From Myxococcales bacterium (GTDB lineage Bacteria; Myxococcota_A; Polyangia; Palsa-1104; JAEUJZ01): DNA of 64,000 nucleotides. Below, one piece after another: positions 52,142 through 60,300 of the stretch (positions within the stretch are counted from its first letter, which is position 1; the number at the start of each line of letters is the position of its first letter). The notes under the pieces are model-generated. The model worked only from the letters and a program-made list of their open reading frames with translations, was not told the DNA's origin and ran no database searches. Where the stretch lies: NCBI GenBank assembly GCA_016794465.1, contig JAEUKA010000068.1:227285-291284 (forward strand), in the 5' to 3' direction. The position numbers were made by a program, and so were the translations under genes.

Positions 52142-52972
52142 CTACGGAAGCGTGAGGGTGAAGATCATTCCGACTGCCATCGCGCCGGCGACCGAATAAG
52201 CGGCGATGTACTGGGTCAGCAGGTTCCGATTGCACAGGCTCACGCTTCGCGCCTCGTACACGCACACCTCGCTGGACGTGGTGCCGTGGAGGGCGGTGAG
52301 GGTGATGGCGAGGACCAGGCTGGCGCCGCTGAGGACTCCGAAGCTGGTGGCCAGGCCTCGGCGCAGGCGCGATAGCTCTTTGCGCGGGGGGCCTCCGGCT
52401 GCTGGGTCGACGGTCGCTGAGTCGGTGGCCGGCTTGACAGGTTCGACGGGGCTCGGCGGCACGTGATCCTCGACGGTGGGCGAGCGATACTGCTCCAGCA
52501 GCCGCACCGCCATCTCGCGGATCAGCTGATCCAGCTGTTCGTCGGTGCTTACCGCCCGCTCGTCGCGCGACTGCCGCTTGCGGGCATCAAAAAGCCACAG
52601 CCGAACGAAGCGCGCAGACTCGTGCTTTTCGACGGTGGCGGCGATCAAAATCGAAGCTTTGCGGCGCTGGGCAAGCTCCGTCAGACAGTGACTCTCTCTG
52701 CACTGTCGCTCGCTACTCCGCAGCCCGGTATCGTCCGCCAGCTGGGCCCCCGTCAGGCGCAGTGCCTCCCGCAGTCGCGCGCTCAGCTTGTCTTGGGGAT
52801 GCCCTTGTAAGAGCACGCCGAGCGGCAGCACCACCTCTTCCGCGACAACCGCCGCCGTCGCCGACGAGCCGGCCAGCAGCAGCGTCAGCAGCACCAGCCG
52901 ACGCAGGCAGCCAAGCGTCCGTAGCGTCCGCATCGTGTGAAGGCTGCGCGTCGAGTGATCTCTCGCTGTCAT
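52142..52972 (-). CDS. Periplasmic C-x4-C protein with membrane hairpin
   Basis: About 276 residues from ATG 52972 (AAGGAAG upstream; ATG 52933 possible). Signal core LVLLTLLLAGSSATA. The FlgO-like domain has RQCRESHCLTEL (C-x4-C); the second C-x2-C motif of its relatives is missing. Two final spans (LATSFGVLSGASLVLAITL and IAAYSVAGAMAVGMIFTL) flank a loop with VCVYEARSVSLC. It is the first gene of the B cassette, after a hairpin-bearing gap, so a promoter probably lies at 52,973-53,170. Confidence 0.72.
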   Translation of the reverse strand: MTARDHSTRSLHTMRTLRTLGCLRRLVLLTLLLAGSSATAAVVAEEVVLPLGVLLQGHPQDKLSARLREALRLTGAQLADDTGLRSSERQCRESHCLTELAQRRKASILIAATVEKHESARFVRLWLFDARKRQSRDERAVSTDEQLDQLIREMAVRLLEQYRSPTVEDHVPPSPVEPVKPATDSATVDPAAGGPPRKELSRLRRGLATSFGVLSGASLVLAITLTALHGTTSSEVCVYEARSVSLCNRNLLTQYIAAYSVAGAMAVGMIFTLTLP

Positions 52973-53179
52973 CGCGACTTCCTTGGTTTCGTCGCAAACG
53001 AAGGAACTTTATTGTGCAGAATAGTACTTATTCAAAGCAAACAACGCGCAACCGAGCATGGTCAAGGAAAATGCCCACCAGCACAGTTCTATTTCACAGT
53101 TGAGCTCGTCATTGTGTAGAAATTTAAAGCTGAGTCCGCTTGAGGGCTTACACTGTATCCTGGTGTAAGTACTCCGACG

Positions 53180-53201
53180 CTGGGCCGAGTGTTCGGCCCA
53201 G
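53180..53201. terminator. Strong hairpin between operons
   Basis: CTGGGCCGA (53180-53188) and TCGGCCCAG (53193-53201) form a perfect 9-bp stem with the 4-base loop GTGT. It is downstream of the minus-strand cytochrome gene (ends 53240). There is no adjacent T-run in either direction, but the stem is strong enough to separate this operon from the next. The 266-bp gap otherwise holds no gene. Confidence 0.6.
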
Positions 53202-53220
53202 GTGGAGGCTTTTGGTAGCG

Positions 53221-53246
53221 CTCGCTATGTCGCAATCAGCTAGCGA
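53221..53246. repeat. ATAGCGA-type inverted repeat at the cytochrome gene 3' end
   Basis: CTCGCTATGT (53221-53230) is the exact complement of ACATAGCGAG at 55131-55140 on the other side of the cytochrome gene. Locally, TCGCTA (53222-53227) faces TAGCGA (53241-53246), the latter lying over the stop codon. It is one of the recurring ATAGCGA elements of the window. Confidence 0.55.
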
Positions 53247-55102
53247 CGGACCAGATAGGTCTGTAGAGCTTGTAGCCTAGAGCGCTCGATGGTGTTGGTG
53301 TTGGGCAGCCGATGTACTGTACCGGCCAATGGGCAAGAGCCATCGAAGACCATGTCGAGCGTGGTCGCGCAGCCATCGTGCAGGTACGGCGCGCGGTTGT
53401 TCAAGTCGGTGAGCAGCGGCGACACCAGCGGCGGCTCTCCCTCTACGAGCGACACCTTGTGCGACGTGGGCTTGTCGGTGCCGTGGCAGCTGGCACAGGT
53501 CGCGTCGTAGAGCGCTCTTCCCTGGGCGAGCTGTTCCGCGTCGCTGGCAGGAGCCATCACCCACGGAGCCTTGAGCGCCAGCAGCCAGGCGGTCAGGCTT
53601 GCCGAGTCGGGGATGGAGCGTTCCTGATTGATGCTCTTGAGGTCGCTGTCAACCAGCGTCTGCAGCGACGAGAACTTGCCACCATGCCGATAGGCGGTGC
53701 GACCCTCCAGCGTGCCGAGCAGGTTCATCGATCGGCCACGGAACTCGTCCCTGCCAAGCCGCACCTCCCAGACATTCCCGTCGTCCTGGCCGCCTGGGTG
53801 ACAGCTCGCACAGGCCAGCCCGATCGAGGCGTTCGAGCCATAGTACAGCTCCACGCCCCGAATGCTCTGCGGACGCGGGTCGAGCACGATCTCCTCGCTC
53901 GGCTGCGAGTCGGATACCAGCCACAGCGACGAGCGGCCGATGGTCTGCACCACAAAGCGGTCTTTCGTTGCTGCAACCGCAATGGCCATTGCCTCGCGCG
54001 GGAGTGAGATCGGGGTTGTCAGCTTGCTTCGATCGCCCAGCCAGACGGTAGATCGACCGTCGCTGCCGCCACTCAGCGGACGGTTGCCGGCGGCCACCAC
54101 CGCCACGGAGTCTCCTCGGATCGCCATGTCAAGCGGAACGGACAGTCTCTCGTTGCCGCCGCGCGGGCTTGCTCCGACCAGCTTCAGCGGACTCGGCGAC
54201 AGGTTGCCCTTGAGGTCCATGGCGCGCAGCGACGGGTCACAGTTGACACAGCCCCCGCCCCAGGACAGGAGCGGCAGCAGCGAGCCGACCTCGTGGAGCA
54301 GGAACGCTCCTCCGGTGCTGGGGTCGCGGAGCAAGCGGGCAGCGGTGGTGGCAGCCGCTCGCGAGTCGCTCGGTGGCTCGGTGGTCCCGAGCAGCTCGCC
54401 GCTGGTTCGGCTCAGACGGAAGATCTTGGCACGGCGCTTGCGGCTGACCCAGATCTCACTCTCGGGCGCAGCGCCGGTCATGAGCAGCACATCGTCGAGT
54501 CCGGCTTCGAGCTGCTGGCTCCTCGTGACCTGCAGGGCGCCGCGCTGGGTCTGCATCGTGACCAGCTCGCCCCCGTCGCAGGCCACTCGCAGCGTCTGGT
54601 CGGTCTGAGCAAACGCGATGCCGCGCGGCTCGGCACAGACAAACGCTCGCTGCAGCGGCACCCACGACGCTTGCTGGGCCCGGACCCGCACGACGGCGCT
54701 GCCGGTGCGCAGGACGCAGAAGAACTCTCCAGCGATGGCTCCCTCGACGCAGCGACCCGGGTTGTCGCCAGGGCGCAGCTCAATCCGCTTCGTCACCGCC
54801 TTGGTTTTCAGATCCACCATCAGCAGCTGCGACAGGACCGGCTCGGACACGACCGCCACGCTGCTGTCGCGACTCACCACCGTCGTTCCGCCCGCTGGAG
54901 GCTGCACATGGCCGGCTTCAGGCCGCAGCTCTTTGGGTCGCTCGACGAGCAGGTCGCTGCTGGCGCTGCTGGGACTGCCCGCCACGTCGTGGATGCCGCC
55001 GCTGCAGCCGGTCCAGAGCAGGGCCGGCAGGGCGAGCGTGGCCAGCAGGGTGCGCAGGTGGTTCTGTGGGTGATTACCAGTCGTTCTTTTGAAGGCACAC
55101 AT
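53240..55102 (-). CDS. Lipoprotein with beta-propeller and two c-type haem sites
   Basis: About 620 residues. Lipobox WTGC near residue 33. Residues about 80-400 form a YncE/WD-like propeller (SQLLMVDLKTKAVTKRI, VWLGDRSKLTTPISL). Two c-haem motifs follow: LACASCHPGG (near 430) and TCASCHGTDK (near 540), the second domain having a downstream Met-poor end, as in di-haem cytochrome c peroxidase-like (MauG family) proteins. An electron-transfer or peroxidase role in the outer envelope is inferred. GGGGGGA precedes the ATG. It is flanked by inverted ACATAGCGAG copies. Confidence 0.82.
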   Translation of the reverse strand: MCAFKRTTGNHPQNHLRTLLATLALPALLWTGCSGGIHDVAGSPSSASSDLLVERPKELRPEAGHVQPPAGGTTVVSRDSSVAVVSEPVLSQLLMVDLKTKAVTKRIELRPGDNPGRCVEGAIAGEFFCVLRTGSAVVRVRAQQASWVPLQRAFVCAEPRGIAFAQTDQTLRVACDGGELVTMQTQRGALQVTRSQQLEAGLDDVLLMTGAAPESEIWVSRKRRAKIFRLSRTSGELLGTTEPPSDSRAAATTAARLLRDPSTGGAFLLHEVGSLLPLLSWGGGCVNCDPSLRAMDLKGNLSPSPLKLVGASPRGGNERLSVPLDMAIRGDSVAVVAAGNRPLSGGSDGRSTVWLGDRSKLTTPISLPREAMAIAVAATKDRFVVQTIGRSSLWLVSDSQPSEEIVLDPRPQSIRGVELYYGSNASIGLACASCHPGGQDDGNVWEVRLGRDEFRGRSMNLLGTLEGRTAYRHGGKFSSLQTLVDSDLKSINQERSIPDSASLTAWLLALKAPWVMAPASDAEQLAQGRALYDATCASCHGTDKPTSHKVSLVEGEPPLVSPLLTDLNNRAPYLHDGCATTLDMVFDGSCPLAGTVHRLPNTNTIERSRLQALQTYLVRR

Positions 55103-55120
55103 GATTTCCCCCCGGTTGAT

Positions 55121-55140
55121 TCGCTATTCTACATAGCGAG
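55121..55140. repeat. Perfect ATAGCGA inverted repeat
   Basis: TCGCTAT (55121-55127) and ATAGCGA (55133-55139) are exact complements around 5 bases. The right arm is part of ACATAGCGAG (55131-55140). It lies in the 49-bp gap between the VWA gene and the cytochrome gene, just upstream of the latter, so it could be an operator or an mRNA hairpin. Confidence 0.65.
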
Positions 55141-55151
55141 GACATGTCCAT

Positions 55152-57146
55152 TTACAGACATGGTGGTTCCGTGAAGCCGCTGTCCGTGCCCTTTTTGGTC
55201 AATGAGACATACGGCGCAATTTGGGTTTGAAACGAAGTAGCGAGCTTGGACAGGGCGGTGCTGTCTAACGAGCCGTCCATTTTGATCAGCTTCTCGATGT
55301 CTTGCAGAACGACGAACTTGACCGCGGTGCTTAGATTTATATCGGCAAACGGGTTCATCGCGTCATTCTTGAGCCGCTCGAGCTTGGTATAGCGGAGCTG
55401 CGGTGTCACCAGATATTCTGCTGGCGAGATCTTGCGTGGCTTGAGGTTGAGATACGGCGTCTTTTTCGGCGGCATGCCCGAGCCATCATCGAGATATTCG
55501 ACCTCAAAGTTATCGCTATTCGGCGCGAGGAGGAGAAAGCCCATTTTGCGATATTGCGTCACACCGAGCGGATCTTTGTACTGAGCCATTTGCTGAACCA
55601 GCGACTCGACAGGCGTTAGGTAAGGACTCGGATTGGGCGACTTTATTTTACAGTTCATCTTGGCGCCTGCGGTATCGACAATGCCAGCGCACTCGTTGTC
55701 AAGTGCAAAGCATCGATATTCAATGTTGAAGCACTCTGGCGAGCTGATCATATTGCAATTTTCGCGCAGTCCAGAGGCATTCAGCGGATATTTGGAGCTA
55801 GTTGGATACGCGTCTTTGCGGCGGGATGGATCGATGGAGCAGTCATCCTCATTGGTGACCACGACCACCACCAGCAGTGAAGTCGCCGGGTCACGTAGAT
55901 ATCCCGTCGGGGTCGCTGTCTGATTGCCAATTGCGCGGACGGCACTGGCCAGTGGCATTTCAATTCCACAGCCCTTTTCACCCAACACCGATCGACAGTG
56001 AATGGCGTCTTCTGATTGATAGTCATCCACAAACTTTGGCTGGTGCGTAGTACTCATTGCTACTGAGTCAAACTCTGACCACTTTCTCACGTACGGTAGA
56101 TTCTTTTCCAGGACTGGGAACTTCTTGTCGTTTTCACAGAAATCGGGACATATTGCGGAGACGATGGTTGGATCGACCATGGCGCGGGCGAAGCAGGAAG
56201 TGGTCTGGAGTGCTCCTTGATCACCGTCGGGGTTCATGCCGCGAGGACCACATCGGCCCATTGCAAACGGAGCCGGCAGCGGACTGGGCCAGTCGGTTCC
56301 TGCGGCAATCGGAAGCTTGGGCATTACGCCAAGATCGCTGGAGACTACAGCCATATGCGTATTCCAGAGTGCCTTGCTCATCTTGTCGCGACATTTATAA
56401 GAGAAGGTTTTATTCATCAATTGCCAAGGCAGAGAGTTTGTGCCGCCACCCTTCATGCCATTGTGGGAAAAGAGCAGGCGCTGGAACTTGCCCATAGATC
56501 GGGAGTTGTCGACCACAAACAGGAGATCCACCGGGGTAATCAGCGGCTCGGGCATAAGCGGTCCGGCGGTATAGATCACGGGGAAGAACACGCCGAGCTT
56601 GGGACTCTCGATCCGCAGCTGCGCGCGGCCTCCGGGTTCGCTGGGAGTCACGGTCCAGCCGCCGGTATAGAAGCGCTCGCCGGACTCCCACTCGATGGCC
56701 ATCAGGTTGCGGTCGCCACTCTGCGGCGGCTCGTTCGGAAGTGGAATCGTCAAGTGGAGGATCGCTTCCGCCGGCAGCGGAGTTCCCTCCTGCACGAATC
56801 CCTGCGGCGCGGGCTCATCATCCACAGCCCGCTTGGCGACAATTCGCAGGGCCGCACCGGTGGCTCGGGCGCCCGGAGCATCCCGGTTCGGCACACGGTA
56901 AAACTCAACAGAGACAGGCTCTGGGAAGGCGCCGGGAGGAATGTCCAGCGTGGTTCCGGCAAACTCTGCCACGCTGGGATCGGTGGCAGAGAGCACGATG
57001 GCTGCGCCGTTGGGTCCCGCGTACGCCTGATAGATCAAGACCTCTTCAGGGGCGGTGCCGCAGGAGGCAAGGAGCAGGAAACAGAAAGCCTGGATGCAGG
57101 TCCAAACCCGGTTGGCAAGCGCGGTTGGCAAACGCGAACACGACAT
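55152..57146 (-). CDS. VWA-domain lipoprotein
   Basis: About 664 residues from ATG 57146, with GGAGG 6 bases upstream; a longer frame to 57224 lacks such a site. Lipobox LLLASC near residue 29. Residues 30-220 are beta-rich (LDIPPGAFPEPVSVEFYRV), a ZU5-like look. A VWA domain with an intact metal site follows (PVDLLFVVDNSRSMGKF, DxSxS), with later TSLLVVVVVTNEDDCS. At least a dozen Cys suggest disulfides. Such proteins are widespread in myxobacteria as surface binding proteins; the ligand is unknown. It precedes the cytochrome gene. Confidence 0.85.
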   Translation of the reverse strand: MSCSRLPTALANRVWTCIQAFCFLLLASCGTAPEEVLIYQAYAGPNGAAIVLSATDPSVAEFAGTTLDIPPGAFPEPVSVEFYRVPNRDAPGARATGAALRIVAKRAVDDEPAPQGFVQEGTPLPAEAILHLTIPLPNEPPQSGDRNLMAIEWESGERFYTGGWTVTPSEPGGRAQLRIESPKLGVFFPVIYTAGPLMPEPLITPVDLLFVVDNSRSMGKFQRLLFSHNGMKGGGTNSLPWQLMNKTFSYKCRDKMSKALWNTHMAVVSSDLGVMPKLPIAAGTDWPSPLPAPFAMGRCGPRGMNPDGDQGALQTTSCFARAMVDPTIVSAICPDFCENDKKFPVLEKNLPYVRKWSEFDSVAMSTTHQPKFVDDYQSEDAIHCRSVLGEKGCGIEMPLASAVRAIGNQTATPTGYLRDPATSLLVVVVVTNEDDCSIDPSRRKDAYPTSSKYPLNASGLRENCNMISSPECFNIEYRCFALDNECAGIVDTAGAKMNCKIKSPNPSPYLTPVESLVQQMAQYKDPLGVTQYRKMGFLLLAPNSDNFEVEYLDDGSGMPPKKTPYLNLKPRKISPAEYLVTPQLRYTKLERLKNDAMNPFADINLSTAVKFVVLQDIEKLIKMDGSLDSTALSKLATSFQTQIAPYVSLTKKGTDSGFTEPPCL

Positions 57147-57347
57147 GGGAAACCTCCGAGAGAGCTGAGCAGGAAGGGCTGGGAAAGTGAGCACATCGGC
57201 GGTCTGATGCACAGTGCGTGCCACAAAGCGCGGCCTTCGCGCAGAACCCCGTCACCCTTGGCACGGCGCGTGATAAGCTGAGAGCCCGGGCTTGCTGTGT
57301 GGCCGCAGCCCTTGGGCCTAACACCGGGCACAGCGCAGGGCGAAGAA

Positions 57348-60300
57348 GTGGAACCAGGGCAAAAAAGAGGCCTTCCGGGGCTAGAAAATCTCACCATCCT
57401 CGCCGAGGGAACGTATGGCCCGGTCTATGTCGCCGACCATCGCAAGACCGGCAAGCGGGTGGTGGTCCAGCTGCTGCGCTCCCCATGGGCCCGCCCAGCG
57501 GTGCAGATATTGTCCGCGCTACAGGCCCACCTGGAGGTTCAGCACAAGCTACAGATTCCCGGCATGGTGTCACTGCTGGCGGCTGGACGACACGGGGACT
57601 CGCTGTACTGGGTGTCCGAGCAGGCGCCGGGGCGACCGCTGTCGGCGCAGGTGGGGCGACTGGGATTCGGGGCGGCGATGTCGACTGCGCGCACGATCCT
57701 GGGGATTCTGCTGCGTGCCCAGCAGAGCGGAATCAGTCACCTGGCGCTGCGGCCCAGTCAGGTGCTGATGTCGGCGCGGGTTGCTCGGGAGCCACAACTC
57801 GTGCTGTGCGGACTGGGGCTGGCGGCGATTCTGCAACCGCCGGTGGCGAGCTTTGCAGCCGAGGCGCAGGACTTTCTGGCGCCCGAGATTCGCAGCGCTC
57901 CGCAAGGCTTTGCAGCGACGAGCCGGACGGCGGATGTCTATTCCTTGGCGATGATCTTACGATGGCTGTTTGGCCTGCGTGGGGACCCCCAAAAGACGCA
58001 GGTGTCGTCGGGGGGCATTCCGACTCCGCTGTTTGCGCTGCTCACCGAGATGCTGGCGCACGATCCCCGGGTGCGTCCGACGCTGCTTCAGGTCCATGAT
58101 CGACTCCGCTCCATCCTGTCGGAATCGACCAGCTCGCTGTCCAGCTCGCAAAGCCAGCCGAGTCTGCCGAGTCTGTCCAGCTCGCAGAGCCAGCCGAGTC
58201 TCCCGGCCCTCTCGATCCGAGATGCGCTGTCCTCGCCAGGTGATTCACCGTCGAGCAGTGATCCCTTGATAGGTCAGCTGTTTGGCAGCTTTCGGCTGCT
58301 GCGGCGGCTCGGCGAGGGCGGAATGGGCACGGTCTACGAGGCCACCCACACCATCATCGGCTATCGCGCGGCGGTCAAAGTGCTGCACCCGCACTTCACC
58401 TCCAATCGCGAGTACTCCCGCCGCTTTCTCGACGAGGCCAAGGCCGTCAACATCGTCGAGCATCCCGGGATTGTCTCGATCTTTGACTTCGGTCAGCGCG
58501 ACGATGGCTCTCTGTACATCGTGATGGAGTACCTGCGCGGGCGGACGCTCGAGGCGCTTTTATCACGCAATCCACGCGGCCTCCCCGTCGAGCTGGCGAT
58601 CGAGCTGATGGATCAGCTGACCCAAGCCATCGCCGCCGCCCACCAAAAGGAAATCGTCCACCGAGACATCAAGCCGGCCAATGTGATGTTGCTGGATGAT
58701 CCACTGCTGCCTGGCGCGCTGCGGGTCAAGATCCTCGACTTTGGGATTGCCAAGCTGAGTGGGCGCGGGGGGATGGAGGAGGCGCGGACTGCGGGGGATC
58801 AGACCGGGTTTGGACAGATGCTGGGTACGCCGATGTATATGGCGCCCGAGCAGTATGGAGACGCGGCAGAGGTCAAGGGCAAGGCCGATGTCTTCGCGGC
58901 GGGGGCGGTGTTTTTTCAGCTGCTGACCGGGAATCCGCCGTTTGGGCAGACCTCGTCGTTTCGGGTGGTGGGTGAGCCTGCGCCGAGGGTGTCGAGCAGA
59001 CAGAGCAGCGTTCCTCCCGCGCTCGATCAGCTGGTCGCCGACATGCTGCAAGCCAAGGCCGAAGACCGGCCCGAGATGGCGGTGGTCTGTCAGCGGCTGC
59101 AGCAGCTACGACGGACTCCGCAGAAGCGGCGGCGCGGACTGGTCGGAGTCGGACTGTCAGCGGTGGCGACGGGAGTGGCGATCACGGCGCTGTTTGTGCG
59201 GCCTCCGAAAGAGCGCGATCCGTATCCAGAGTTTGTGGCGGCGCGGACGGCAGCACTTCAGCACCTGACCCAGCAGGTACAGACCGGCTCTGCGGTGCAG
59301 AAACACAGTGCGATTCAGCAGCTCAGTCGGGCGCGCGAGTCCGATGTGGCCGAGAGTTTGCGCAAGCTCGTGGTCACCGAGCCGATTGGGAGTGCGGTGT
59401 GGCAAGCGGCGGTGGTGGCGCTGGGCGAGCTACAGGACTACTCTGCCCGGCCCCTGCTGCGTCAGCAGTTGTCGTCGCTGCCATCGTCCGAAAAGCAGAG
59501 CTGTGAGTGGGTCCAAAACAACCAGACCAGTCGCCTGCAGCTGCTGCTGGCAAGCTCGCTCTTGCGGCTGCGCGATCCGAGTGGTTCCCGCACGTTAGGA
59601 AGCTATCTGCGCTGCTATCCGCAAGAGCGGCCCGGCCTGGCGCTGGATGCGGCGCTGCAGCTGTTTTGGAGCGCGGATGAGCAGACGCGGGAGCTACAGC
59701 CGCCGCCGTGGATGGCGCTGCGCTCGCCGCTGTCGCGGGTGGAAGACAGTCTGCCGAACCTGGAGCGGACGCTGCGGGTGCTGGGGGATCGCGAGCAGGA
59801 TGAGCTGCTGCGCTGGCTGCGCGGACAAGATGGACTGTCGCCGGGGTCTTCCTTGCAAGTGCGGGGACTGCTGGCGCGCTTCGGAGACACGGCGGCGCAC
59901 AAGTCGCTAGAGCAGCTGGCGAGTCCAGACTCACCGCGCAAATATGAAGCGTCACAGATGCTTCTTATTGCGCGTCCGGGGGATGCCGAGCTGTGTGCGC
60001 TGGTGCGGGAAGGACTGGCGAAGAGTCGGCGCGATGACGAGCGGCGTGACTTTTTGGGGGCGCTCGCGCTGTGTCCGCAGCTGGATACGGTGCAGCAGCT
60101 CAGCTCTCTGCTTCGTGACACGGCGGCTCCGGCTCTGCTCCGTGACCAGGCGGCAGGGAGTCTGCTTCAGATTCTGCCTCCGACGGAAAAGCGCCTGGTG
60201 GCAGTGAGTGATGAGCTGGTGGCGCTTTGTCAGAGTCCGCTCGCAGCCGATCAGGTTCGCTGTCTGGATGCGATGATTGAAAGGGAAGATCGTGGCGTCT

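Noticed and set aside
56217..57281. 354-codon plus-strand frame over the VWA gene
   Set aside because: The VWA gene on the other strand has a lipobox, DxSxS and a GGAGG site; the plus-strand frame has none of these.
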